NCBI GenBank assembly: GCA_041609995.1
Contig: JBFIPU010000003.1
Span: 29,061 to 93,060, forward strand
Reading direction: 5' to 3'
DNA length: 64,000 bases
Origin: JABDOU01 sp041609995
Lineage (GTDB): Bacteria; Actinomycetota; Acidimicrobiia; Spongiisociales; SHLN01
Below the pieces are notes generated by a model. That model was given only the letters and a program-made list of their open reading frames with translations. It was not told the origin of the DNA and searched no databases. How positions within the stretch are numbered: the stretch's first letter is position 1; each line of letters starts with the position of its first letter. Of this stretch, positions 34,176 to 42,946 are shown in pieces. The position numbers were made by a program, and so were the translations under genes.

Positions 34176-35294
34176 ATGGACAACCAACCGAGGGATCGCT
34201 CGATCGCCGTCGCCCTCGGCACCCGCCCTGAGATCGTCAAGCTGGCCCCGGTCATCGAGCTGCTGGGCCACCGTGCCCGCATCATTCACACCGGCCAGCA
34301 CTACGACCCGTCCATGTCCGAAGCCTTCTTCAAGGCCTTCGACCTGCCGCCCCCGGACATCCACCTGGAGATCGGTGGCAAGTCGCGGGGCCGCCAAATA
34401 GGCGAAGCAACCGCGTTGATCGATCAGCACCTGGCGGAGGAACCGGCCGACGCCGTGGTCGTCCAGGGCGACACCAACACCGTCCTGGCGGCGGCATTGG
34501 CCGCCAACGCCAATGAGATCCCGCTGGTACACGTGGAGGCCGGGCTTCGCAGTTTCGACCGCCGGATGCCGGAGGAGCACAACCGGGTACTCACCGACAG
34601 CATCGCCGACCTGTGTTGCGCTCCGACCACCACCTCGGAGCAGAACCTGTTGAAATCAGGTATCGACGCCGGGCGGATCGTCGTGACCGGCAACACGGTG
34701 GTGGAGGCGGCCCTTCGGCTGCTGCCCGACGTACACGTGAGAGCCGAAGTCCTCAAAGCGTTCGGCGTGGAGCCGAACCGCTTCGTGCTGGCGACCATCC
34801 ACCGCCCCGAAAATGTCGACGACCAGGAAAAATTCCGCACGATTCTCGACCAGTTGGGAGACCTGGAGTTGCCGGTCATCTTCCCGATGCACCACCGGGC
34901 CCGGGACGCCGTCGAGCGGTTCGGGCTCGACCCCCTTCTGTTGCCTCTACGCGTCACCCAACCGCTCGATTACGTCGACTTCCTCTCGCTGTTTTCGGAC
35001 TCGGCGCTCGCAATTTCTGATTCGGGTGGCGTTCAAGAAGAGGCGAGCGTGCTAAAACGCCCGGTGATCGTCGTGCGACGTTCCACCGAGCGGCCCGAGG
35101 TCAACGGGACGTTCGCCCACCTGACCTTGCCCGGCCCTGCCATCGGTCAGTTGGCCGGCGCGATGATCGGAGATCTCGAAGCCGTCCACGACCGGCTGGC
35201 CCGGCTCGAGACCCCCTACGGGGACGGCAACGCCGCCGCCAAGACCGTGGAGGCGATCGATCTCATGCTGGCAAAACGACATGGATTCGATTGA
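34176..35294 (+). CDS. wecB: UDP-N-acetylglucosamine 2-epimerase (non-hydrolysing)
   Basis: A 372-residue GT-B-fold enzyme interconverting UDP-GlcNAc and UDP-ManNAc in the cytoplasm. The motifs LGTRPEIVKLAPVI, HTGQHYD, VQGDTNT, HVEAGLRS, EEHNR, TIHRPENVD and SDSGGVQEE are all present with catalytic Asp, Glu and His residues. The product feeds ManNAc or ManNAcA units of surface polysaccharides. It starts 28 bases from the divergent glycosyltransferase and overlaps the next gene by 14 bases. Confidence 0.96.
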   Translation: MDNQPRDRSIAVALGTRPEIVKLAPVIELLGHRARIIHTGQHYDPSMSEAFFKAFDLPPPDIHLEIGGKSRGRQIGEATALIDQHLAEEPADAVVVQGDTNTVLAAALAANANEIPLVHVEAGLRSFDRRMPEEHNRVLTDSIADLCCAPTTTSEQNLLKSGIDAGRIVVTGNTVVEAALRLLPDVHVRAEVLKAFGVEPNRFVLATIHRPENVDDQEKFRTILDQLGDLELPVIFPMHHRARDAVERFGLDPLLLPLRVTQPLDYVDFLSLFSDSALAISDSGGVQEEASVLKRPVIVVRRSTERPEVNGTFAHLTLPGPAIGQLAGAMIGDLEAVHDRLARLETPYGDGNAAAKTVEAIDLMLAKRHGFD

Positions 35295-36222
35295 ACCCGG
35301 GACGCAGGCGATAGGCATCTGCCATCCGGATTGGCGCGGGGTGCGGACCGCCGCCCACAGCTTCCGGGTGCCGATTGTCGAAAGCGCCGACCTGGATGCC
35401 GACGGCGCCGCCATCATCGACCGGGCCACCGGGGCACAGGTTTCCACGGTGGTAGTCCACGGCATGCCACCCGGCACCGCTCGGTTCCTGTCGCAAGCGT
35501 CTACGGCCGGGCTGTCAACCCGGGCCGTGCACTACTCGTCCCCCGCCCAGCACGGTGCCGGTGCCGCCGAATGGGACCAGGTCACCGCCTTGCTCGAGTT
35601 GCTCGAACAAGGAGCGCTGCACCGTCTCGGCTTCGCCAAGGCCGGGGTGGCCGAGGTGATTCGGTCCCTGGGGCACGATGCCTCATTCGTGGCGGCTCGC
35701 CCGCCCCGGCTGCCCTCCGTCGACCGCCCGGATCTGGGGCCCGGCACCCACATCGGGGTGTTCGGGGAGATGTTCTGGAGAAAGAACGTGGCCACCCAGC
35801 TCGGGGCGGTGGCGCTCGTACGCACCGCCAAGGCCCATCTCCTGCAACCGATCGAGGTCCCCTACCTGCAGACGGTGCCCCACCACGTACACGGGGTGAT
35901 GCCATGGCGCCAGTTCATGGGCCTCCTGGGCGCAGTCGATATCAACCTATATGTCAGTCTGGCCGAATGCCTGCCGCTGACCCCGATGGAGAGCTACCGG
36001 CTCGGCGTACCTTGTCTGATGTCACAGACCTCGATCTTGTTTCGAGATGATCGGGACCTGTGGGGCGCCACCACCGTCGGAGAGCTCGACAATCCGAGCG
36101 CCGTGGCCGTTGCGGCCGAACGCCTGCTGGCCCAGGGCCCCACTGTGGTCCCGGCTGCCAACGCCTGGCTCGACATCTGGGACGCCACCGCCGCCGAGAC
36201 GTGGGACCGCTTCGTCGGTTAG
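35281..36222 (+). CDS. Glycosyltransferase-like protein (GT-B fold, GT4-like C-terminus)
   Basis: A 313-residue protein. The N-terminal half looks like a divergent Rossmann domain. The C-terminal half carries VSLAECLPLTPMESYRLGVP, which corresponds to the donor-binding E-x7-E region of GT4 glycosyltransferases, preceded by GVFGEMFWRKN. The N-terminal acceptor domain is shorter than usual. The donor sugar is unknown. It is translationally linked to wecB by a 14-base overlap and ends in a 4-base convergent overlap. Confidence 0.8.
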   Translation: MDSIEPGTQAIGICHPDWRGVRTAAHSFRVPIVESADLDADGAAIIDRATGAQVSTVVVHGMPPGTARFLSQASTAGLSTRAVHYSSPAQHGAGAAEWDQVTALLELLEQGALHRLGFAKAGVAEVIRSLGHDASFVAARPPRLPSVDRPDLGPGTHIGVFGEMFWRKNVATQLGAVALVRTAKAHLLQPIEVPYLQTVPHHVHGVMPWRQFMGLLGAVDINLYVSLAECLPLTPMESYRLGVPCLMSQTSILFRDDRDLWGATTVGELDNPSAVAVAAERLLAQGPTVVPAANAWLDIWDATAAETWDRFVG

Positions 36223-37913
36223 AGCAGCTCGATCGCCCTCGACCTGCCCAGAGCGTAGGCGAGGTCGGTACGCCGGTGCCCGCCGGAGGCGTGGACCCTA
36301 TGGAACGCCAGCGGTTCCGGGATCAATCCGAATCTGCCTCCGGCGGCCACGATCTGCGACCACAGGTGCCAATCCTCACAGAACAGCCAGGCGAGGTCCG
36401 GAGCGAACCGAACCCCCTGATCCCGAACATCCATGTCCACGAGAGCGCACGTGGAGATGATCGGATTCTCCCGGCTTCCGACCCGACGATCGAAGGGGGG
36501 TTTGCCCTCCACTGCCTCGTAGGTTCCAAAGAACCGGGTCCAGGTGGCGACCGCCGAGACATCCGGATTCTGGCGCAATCCCGTCGCCGTCTTCTTGAGG
36601 AACGATTCGTGAAGCCGGTCATCGGCGTCGACAAAGACGAACGCATCGCCTCCCATCACCTCGAGCATCCGGTTGCGGGCAACACACACACCCTGGTTGG
36701 GCCCGCTGAGGACCCGGACACGGCTATCCCGGCCCGCCTGCTTCCGAAGCTCGAGTTCGACCGCATCCAGGTTCGAGCCGTCGTCGTAAATGAGTATCTC
36801 GAACGGTGCCTCCGTCTGCGACAACAGAGATTCGATGCACTCTTCGAGGAAACGCACATCGCGAAACACCGGGATGCCTACTGAGACGTTCTTTGCCCGT
36901 TCGACCGGCCGCGAGCGTGGGGGGAGCTCGAGGGCCGGTGAGCGAATCTGGTCGTGGTCCGCAGTCGGCGCGTGCTTCAGGCTATCAACGAGATCAGGCC
37001 CGTCGCGCCAGGTGGGGGCGCGGGGCCAGAGAGCGGCCGCGGTCGAGCCTTCGGGAACGATCACGGGGACGCCCGACCGGACCAGGCGCCGGACGGCGTC
37101 GTCGGGAACCGCCGTCCGATCGCCGAGCAGGATGAGGTCGGGTTCCTCGGGTTGGTCGGTTCGTTCCAGCCGGGCACAGTGGACCAGCCGCAAACCGTCG
37201 AGGGCCTCCCAGGTCGAACCGGTCCAGACTTCGTCAGGCCCGTCCTCGGGCGACAACATCACCGTCAGGTCGGTTTCCCCGTTGGTGTTGAGCGCCCGCA
37301 GGATCGTGCCGGTGCGGGACGCCCGGACGACCGGTTCCGGGAGCCACACCCGATTCGGCTTCGCCGTGATCGGCGCCGGCGGTTCGAGGCCGACGTCCAT
37401 GAGCTGGGCCTCGACGCCGAGAAGAGCCAGCTCGTCGACGACCCATGACGCCGGTGTGATGACCGCGTCGGCCCATGTGTAGGCGACCAGTTCCCAATCG
37501 ACTTCGCTCTGGACGCTCTCGGCCAGACCGGCCGCCGTCCCGGCGTGCGACCGGAACCGCAAGTACGTGCCTTCGCCGGCGACGACCACGACACGCCTCC
37601 GAGTCTCGGGCGATCGCATCGACTGCTCGAGAGCGAGTACTCCGGAGACGCCCTGCCGGTCCGTGATGACGATCGTATCGCCCGGTTCGGTCGCATAATC
37701 CACCACCTGGGCCACCCTCCACGACTCGATCAGCGGCTCCGGGGTTGCGTTGAAGGCCTCCGGCAGACCCAGGTGGTCGCCCGGCCCGGCGTGGTCGGCG
37801 GGTAGATCCAGCTTCTGGATGTCCTCGGTTCGCTCTACCCAGGACGTCGCGAGTTCGAGCGCGCGGCGGGCGCGGCCCGGCCGTTCGGTGCTCGCGAACA
37901 GGAATCTGCCCAT
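36219..37913 (-). CDS. Two-domain glycosyltransferase: GT-B-like N-terminus + GT2 C-terminus
   Basis: 564 residues from the ATG at 37913. The first 340 residues are alpha/beta with GRFLFASTERPGRARRAL and no motif I can name with certainty; a GT-B-like fold is plausible. Residues 350-560 are a clear GT2 domain: VSVGIPVFRD, IYDDGSN, NQGVCVARNR, FVDADDR (DxD) and CEDWHLW. The start overlaps the stop of the sulfotransferase by one base (TGATG), so the two are co-translated. This points to sulfation of the same glycan, as inference. Confidence 0.88.
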   Translation of the reverse strand: MGRFLFASTERPGRARRALELATSWVERTEDIQKLDLPADHAGPGDHLGLPEAFNATPEPLIESWRVAQVVDYATEPGDTIVITDRQGVSGVLALEQSMRSPETRRRVVVVAGEGTYLRFRSHAGTAAGLAESVQSEVDWELVAYTWADAVITPASWVVDELALLGVEAQLMDVGLEPPAPITAKPNRVWLPEPVVRASRTGTILRALNTNGETDLTVMLSPEDGPDEVWTGSTWEALDGLRLVHCARLERTDQPEEPDLILLGDRTAVPDDAVRRLVRSGVPVIVPEGSTAAALWPRAPTWRDGPDLVDSLKHAPTADHDQIRSPALELPPRSRPVERAKNVSVGIPVFRDVRFLEECIESLLSQTEAPFEILIYDDGSNLDAVELELRKQAGRDSRVRVLSGPNQGVCVARNRMLEVMGGDAFVFVDADDRLHESFLKKTATGLRQNPDVSAVATWTRFFGTYEAVEGKPPFDRRVGSRENPIISTCALVDMDVRDQGVRFAPDLAWLFCEDWHLWSQIVAAGGRFGLIPEPLAFHRVHASGGHRRTDLAYALGRSRAIELL

Positions 37914-38833
37914 CAAGTGGCGGCCTCCAGCCGCCGCTCCCGCCACCATTCGACGTCGCGCTCGTAGCCGTAGAGGTCGTATACCCACGAAAACCGGTCC
38001 ACCAGGTAACGCGAATCCTCCGCCGAGAGCTGATCGACCCAGGCCGTTGCATGCAGCAGCCCGAACTCCACCATGGCAAACGACAGGTGTGGTGCGGCCA
38101 GGAACGAAGCCAGCTCTTGCGCGACACCGTGGGAATCGAGACAGAGGTCCTCGAAACGGACGTGATGATATCGACCTGGTTCTTGCTCGATCACCCGTGT
38201 CTCATCCTGCAGTCTCCGGTACACGCTCTCGAGCCACTCGGCGCAACCGACGATGTCGTCCGGGGCCCACACCTGGCGAGACAGCGATACCGCCACGGCC
38301 CGGGGGTCACGGGTCACGTGCAGGAACTGGGACCCGGGGAGCAAGCGGATGAGGAACCGTGCCTGCATCAGCGTGTGTGGAGTGCCGTCCACCCACCGGT
38401 CGCCGGATTCAAGCGCCGGGCCGAGAAGGTCCTCGAGGAAGGTCCGCATGTGCGACAGAATCTCATCGTCGTCGGATCGGTACCGCGGTCGAGGACCGCC
38501 GAGGGTCTCAATGAAGCGTTCGATGGCGCTCCAGTAGTGATCTTCACCCAGACGTCGATCGAATCCGAGGTCGCCGTATAGCCCTCCCACCGCCATCGAC
38601 TGCATGACATATCGAAAGTTTTCGACGGCGGCCGCGGCACGATCGACCCCGAAGTCGCTTCCCAGCGCCCGGAACATGTCCAACAAGCCCCCCCACGACG
38701 TCAGGAAACGGGCCTCGAGATCGTCGAGGGCGGCGAATCCCTGGTTGGCACCCAGCACCACATGCGTCACGCTCGTGCCACTTCTGCCGGTGCCACAAAC
38801 GAAGACGGTGCGATCGACTCCAGATTGAACCAT
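37913..38833 (-). CDS. PAPS-dependent sulfotransferase
   Basis: 306 residues from the ATG at 38833. The P-loop-like 5'-phosphosulfate motif FVCGTGRSGTS is at the N-terminus and FLHVTRDPRAVAVSLS is the 3'-phosphate-binding motif, so it should transfer sulfate from PAPS to a hydroxyl or amine. Length fits the Sulfotransfer_3 type. Co-translation with a glycosyltransferase argues for a carbohydrate acceptor. A second sulfotransferase begins near the right edge of the window. Confidence 0.88.
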   Translation of the reverse strand: MVQSGVDRTVFVCGTGRSGTSVTHVVLGANQGFAALDDLEARFLTSWGGLLDMFRALGSDFGVDRAAAAVENFRYVMQSMAVGGLYGDLGFDRRLGEDHYWSAIERFIETLGGPRPRYRSDDDEILSHMRTFLEDLLGPALESGDRWVDGTPHTLMQARFLIRLLPGSQFLHVTRDPRAVAVSLSRQVWAPDDIVGCAEWLESVYRRLQDETRVIEQEPGRYHHVRFEDLCLDSHGVAQELASFLAAPHLSFAMVEFGLLHATAWVDQLSAEDSRYLVDRFSWVYDLYGYERDVEWWRERRLEAAT

Positions 38834-38921
38834 GTGGTGACCTAGCAGGTGGGGGCAGTGATTGGCGGATTTCCGCCGGCGCCTCATGTTAGGATTTCGC
38901 CGCTCTCCCGTGGGATTCCCA

Positions 38922-40592
38922 ATGCACAAAGCTGACTTCCGCCTCATCGTTCACGGGCTCGACACCCACCAGGCCTCGTTCCTGCTGGAAGCGCTGGCAG
39001 ACGGCGGGTTCACCGAGCCGATCGTCGTCGACGACCTGTCGCAGGCGTTGGAGCGAGCAACCACCTCCAGTCGGAGCGACCCGAAAACCACCATCGCCCT
39101 TTTGCACGGAGGAGCCCTCCTCAACACCCACGCCGTGGAAGAGATGAGCCGGGCGGTCATGGATCCTGCCATCGCCGACCTGGGCTGGCTCGCTCTCGCC
39201 AGCGACGGCGTCACGTTCGACGGCGAGGTCGTCGACACCGGTAACTACCTCAACCGTGCGGCAACGCCGGCCGCCGGTCCGATGATCGGCATACAGGATG
39301 CGGCCCCCGCCCTGGTGCTGCTCGACCCCGAGGCGCTGGTTCGAACCATCGAGTCCCTCAGCCCGATGGATGAGGACGAAGCGCCGGGTGGCGACAGTGA
39401 GTTCGGGCGACTCCTCCGGGCCGGATGGGAGTCCGGTCATCCCAGCTATTTCAGTCGTCACCTGCGCTATTCCATCAACACCCCGCTGTCGCGGGAGCGC
39501 GCCCGAAGGGGATACCGCGATCCCGAAGCGTGGCGACCAGCTGATCTCTCCCGCTGCCGGCCCGACCCCTCGCTGACCATCGCCATCCGCACTACGTTGA
39601 GCCGGCCGTACCTGCTCAGGAGGACGGTCGCATCGGCTGCGGTGGCGGCCGCCCGGCGCCCGGTCGAGTCGGTTCTGATCGTTGGCAGCGTCGAGCCCGA
39701 CGCCCTGGAGGAGACGTGCGCCGAGCTTCGCGAATCGTTTCCCGGTCTCAATATCCAATCACTGGTGACCAAGCCGGTCGATTCTTCCCGAACGACCAAC
39801 CTGCTGGCTGCCATCGACACCGCCTCCACCGACTACATCTGGTTTGTCGACGATGATGACATGGCATCGCCCCACAGCATCGAGTCGATCAAGGATGCGA
39901 TCCACGCCGGCGACCGTCCACTGGTGTTCGGGGCCTCCGAGGCCTACACCGAAACCTGGGCGGACGACACGCGACCTCTCTTGATGTGGAGTCAGAAGAC
40001 GGAAACCTACGAGCCGAAAAATGTGCTGGCGGCGTTCACCGGAACCAACTCCCTGCCCATCTGCTCGATGGTCATCCCGGTGGAACTGGCCCGGACCCGG
40101 CTGCGTCCAGAGCTCCTCCGGCACGACCTGGGAGAGGACTACACCCTGCTCCTGCTGATGCTCACTGCCCCCGGCGCGACGTACACCAGGGTTGCGACCG
40201 ATATCGCTCACATCTCCCTTCGCCCCAACTCCGACAGTGTCGTCACCTACGAAGATCGCACACCCTGGCTGCACAATCTCTCGGGTTTCATGGCCGACCT
40301 CTATGCCGATCCGCTGGCTTCGAGCCAACTCGCCTGGGAGTTTGGTGAGTACCTCCGCCAGCCACCAGATCCCGAAGAGGAGACGGCGCAGCTGCTCCAG
40401 CGGATCGCCGATCTGCTGCGGGAGAGGGCCGAGCTGGAGCAGGCGCTGGCAAACATGCGCGACTGGGCGAGCACGGTTTCAACCCAGGCATCTCCGCCGC
40501 CTCCCCCGGGGCGCACCGCGAAGCTCAAACGACTGGTGCCTCCCCGCCTCCGACCGCTGGCCCGTCGCGTCTACGGGCTGCTGAGACGATGA
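38922..40592 (+). CDS. GT2-type glycosyltransferase with C-terminal coiled coil
   Basis: 556 residues from the ATG at 38922, with alternatives at 38886 and TTG 38862. Residues 1-200 are a poorly conserved alpha/beta domain. Residues 210-430 resemble GT2: TIAIRTTLSRPYLLRRTV, then WFVDDDDMASPHS as the metal-binding run of four Asp. A heptad-like helix (about 495-530) and a basic C-terminus (KRLVPPRLRPLARRV) could bind a partner or the membrane surface. The stop overlaps the next gene's start by ATGA. Confidence 0.82.
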   Translation: MHKADFRLIVHGLDTHQASFLLEALADGGFTEPIVVDDLSQALERATTSSRSDPKTTIALLHGGALLNTHAVEEMSRAVMDPAIADLGWLALASDGVTFDGEVVDTGNYLNRAATPAAGPMIGIQDAAPALVLLDPEALVRTIESLSPMDEDEAPGGDSEFGRLLRAGWESGHPSYFSRHLRYSINTPLSRERARRGYRDPEAWRPADLSRCRPDPSLTIAIRTTLSRPYLLRRTVASAAVAAARRPVESVLIVGSVEPDALEETCAELRESFPGLNIQSLVTKPVDSSRTTNLLAAIDTASTDYIWFVDDDDMASPHSIESIKDAIHAGDRPLVFGASEAYTETWADDTRPLLMWSQKTETYEPKNVLAAFTGTNSLPICSMVIPVELARTRLRPELLRHDLGEDYTLLLLMLTAPGATYTRVATDIAHISLRPNSDSVVTYEDRTPWLHNLSGFMADLYADPLASSQLAWEFGEYLRQPPDPEEETAQLLQRIADLLRERAELEQALANMRDWASTVSTQASPPPPPGRTAKLKRLVPPRLRPLARRVYGLLRR

Positions 40593-42157
40593 GAACCCTG
40601 ACGGTCTACACCAGCGCCAACATCGCCTACCTCCCCAAGGCCCGACTGCTGGCGCGCTCGCTGAAGGAAGTTTCGAACGAGATCCACTTCGTGTTGGGCC
40701 TGTGCGACCGTGTTCCGGCCTGGCTGAACCTCGATGACGAGGACATCGACGAAATCCTCCCGATCGAGGACCTCGTCGACGATCCCGGCTGGCTGTTCCG
40801 ACACAACGTGGTGGAGTTCTGCACTGCGCTGAAGGGGCCGGCGATCAAGCATCTCCTGGAACGCCGAGATTCCGAATACGTGATGTATCTCGATCCCGAT
40901 ACCTATTGCTTCCAGGACCCGACCGTGATCACAGAGATGATGAACGGCAAGAGCCTCGGCCTGACACCCCACATCACGGCTCCCGAAAAGACCGCCCGGG
41001 GGGTGATCGACACCGAGATCTCCTGCCTGAAACATGGCATCTACAACATGGGTTTCATTGTCGCCAAGAACGACGAGAACGGGCATCGCTTCGCCAACTG
41101 GTGGACCGATCGGCTGATGGACTACTGCCGCGATGACATCCCCAACGGCCTCTTCACCGACCAGCGCTGGATCGACTTGACACCGGCCATCTTCGACTTC
41201 GTGGAGATCATCCGCGACGACCGCCTCAACGTGGCGAGCTGGAACCTCGAACACCGGTTGATCACGCTCGTCGACGGCCGTCCCCACTCGAACGGCAGGC
41301 CGGTCGTGTTCTACCACTTCAGCGGAACGGGCAAAGGTGCCCATGAGATGATCCGGACCCGATACCACTACGACAACGCCGATCTCCAACTGTTCGAAGA
41401 CGCGTATTACCGGGACCTCGAAATCACCGCCCTTCCGAGCGGCGAGACCGGCGATTGGTATTTCGGCTTCTACTCGGACGGAACCCGAATCCCCGACGAG
41501 CACCGGCGGTTGTATTGGGACTCCCCCGACCTGGCCGCCAAGTACCCCGACCCGTTCGACACGATGCACGGGTCGGGATTCAAGACCGAGGCGATGGCCG
41601 CCCTGGCCATCGAGCGCCAGACCGACACGACCGTGGAAGCCAACCCTGAGCTTGCCGGCGACCTCATCGACGCCAGTTTCTACAACAGCTCGCTGGGCCT
41701 GAACCTGGACCCGGCAGACGCCCTGGCCCATTACAGCCGAGACGGCTGGAAATGGGGAGCGTGGCCGAACCCCTTCTTCAACACGACCTACTACCTCGGC
41801 CAGGGCCCCAGCATCGGGCGGGAGATCGCACTGGCCGGCGATTCCTCACCGATCCACCATTTCGTCACCGCCGGGCAGCCAAAGGGGTGGCTCCCGGTTC
41901 CCCTGTTCGACGAGTCGTGGTACCGGAGCACCTACCCAGACGTGGAGGAGGCCATCAAGGCCGGTTTCGTCGGCTCGGGCTACGAGCACTATGTGCGGTT
42001 CGGATCAAGCGAGCGGAGGAATCCCAGTGCCGCCTTCTCGGAGGAGCGGTATCGGACGCTCCATCCTGACGTGGCGGAGGCAGTGGCCGACGGGACGTTC
42101 CGCAACGGCTTTGCCCACTACGTCCGCTTCGGCCGTCATGAAGGCAGAGCTATCTGA
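40589..42157 (+). CDS. Glycosyltransferase with C-terminal HYxxxG-type repeats
   Basis: A 522-residue protein. The N-terminal 300 residues are a GT-A-type nucleotide-sugar transferase: YTSANIAYLPKAR, YLDPDTYCF (DxD) and NMGFIVAKN. The C-terminal 170 residues hold about four repeats of 40-45 residues; the last two read YPDVEEAIKAGFVGSGYEHY and HPDVAEAVADGTFRNGFAHY, each ending in VRFG. Similar repeats occur at the ends of exopolysaccharide glycosyltransferases and surface proteins of other phyla; their role is unknown. It is co-translated with the gene before it. Confidence 0.88.
   Translation: MRTLTVYTSANIAYLPKARLLARSLKEVSNEIHFVLGLCDRVPAWLNLDDEDIDEILPIEDLVDDPGWLFRHNVVEFCTALKGPAIKHLLERRDSEYVMYLDPDTYCFQDPTVITEMMNGKSLGLTPHITAPEKTARGVIDTEISCLKHGIYNMGFIVAKNDENGHRFANWWTDRLMDYCRDDIPNGLFTDQRWIDLTPAIFDFVEIIRDDRLNVASWNLEHRLITLVDGRPHSNGRPVVFYHFSGTGKGAHEMIRTRYHYDNADLQLFEDAYYRDLEITALPSGETGDWYFGFYSDGTRIPDEHRRLYWDSPDLAAKYPDPFDTMHGSGFKTEAMAALAIERQTDTTVEANPELAGDLIDASFYNSSLGLNLDPADALAHYSRDGWKWGAWPNPFFNTTYYLGQGPSIGREIALAGDSSPIHHFVTAGQPKGWLPVPLFDESWYRSTYPDVEEAIKAGFVGSGYEHYVRFGSSERRNPSAAFSEERYRTLHPDVAEAVADGTFRNGFAHYVRFGRHEGRAI
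41640..42154 (+). repeat. Four tandem HYVRFG-type protein repeats
   Basis: The encoded repeats contain an aromatic-Tyr start (FYNSS, YYLGQ, WYRST, RYRTL), a central PDV or similar, and an HY-x3-G end (AHYSRDG, HHFVTAG, EHYVRFG, AHYVRFG). The last two are the best conserved. Confidence 0.8.
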
Positions 42158-42175
42158 GCTCTGCGCGACGGCGGT

Positions 42176-42946
42176 CTAGACGGGCGAGTCGGGTGCCTCG
42201 GGAGCAGCGTCGAGCGAAGCCTCCTCATACAGCTTCACGACCTTGCCGGAAGGCCCGATCTCGACGACCTTTCCATGGTCCATCCACATGGCACGGTCAC
42301 AGTTCTTCTGTATCTGGTTGAGGTTGTGGGACACCAGAACCACTGTGGCACCGCTGTTCAGCAGGGCGTGCATTCGGGCCTCGGCCTTGTGGCGAAAACG
42401 TTCGTCTCCCACGGCAAACACCTCATCCGCCAGCAAAATGTCGGGCTGGACATCAGTCGCCACCGAGAAGGCGAGCCGGGCGACCATACCGCTGGAGAAC
42501 GTCCGCACCGGCTTGTGGGCGTGGTCGGTCAACTCCGCCCATTCGAGGATGGTGTCGACGCGCCCTCTCATCTCGTTGCTGTCCCGGCCGAACAGGGCGC
42601 CGTACATCAGGATGTTCTCGCGGGCCGTCATCTCGTTGTCGAATCCCGCCCCCAGCCCGATGATCGGCGCCACCTTGCCCCGCACGACGACCCGGCCCTC
42701 CGTCGGCGGCAATACTCCGGCCACAACGGACAGCAGCGTGCTCTTCCCGGCGCCGTTGGGTCCGATGATCCCGAACGTCTCCCCCACCTCGACCTCGAGC
42801 GACAGGTCTGACACTGCGTACAACCGTTCCCGCTCCGTTCGGCCACGGAATCGATCGATCAGTGCTCCTTTGAAGGTCCCGGCCAGGTTGCGGTCTATCT
42901 CGTAGACCAGAGACAGGTTCTGGATCTCGATCGCCAACTCGCTCAC
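42176..42946 (-). CDS. ABC-2 polysaccharide exporter, ATP-binding subunit (Wzt/TagH-like)
   Basis: A 256-residue ATPase with Walker A GPNGAGKST, signature FSSGMVARLAF, Walker B DILLADEVFAVGD and the H-loop VLVSHN. The VGD extension after Walker B is typical of polysaccharide and teichoic-acid exporters. It ends soon after the ATPase core, so it lacks the C-terminal carbohydrate-binding domain of O9a-type Wzt. It pairs with the permease gene, overlapping it by ATGA, and exports a lipid-linked glycan across the membrane. Confidence 0.94.
   Translation of the reverse strand: MSELAIEIQNLSLVYEIDRNLAGTFKGALIDRFRGRTERERLYAVSDLSLEVEVGETFGIIGPNGAGKSTLLSVVAGVLPPTEGRVVVRGKVAPIIGLGAGFDNEMTARENILMYGALFGRDSNEMRGRVDTILEWAELTDHAHKPVRTFSSGMVARLAFSVATDVQPDILLADEVFAVGDERFRHKAEARMHALLNSGATVVLVSHNLNQIQKNCDRAMWMDHGKVVEIGPSGKVVKLYEEASLDAAPEAPDSPV

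Noticed and set aside
40571..41731. 386-codon frame antisense to the repeat-tailed glycosyltransferase
   Set aside because: The plus-strand protein has a clear DxD motif and repeats; the antisense frame contains only Val/Gly/Asp-rich sequence without a fold signature.
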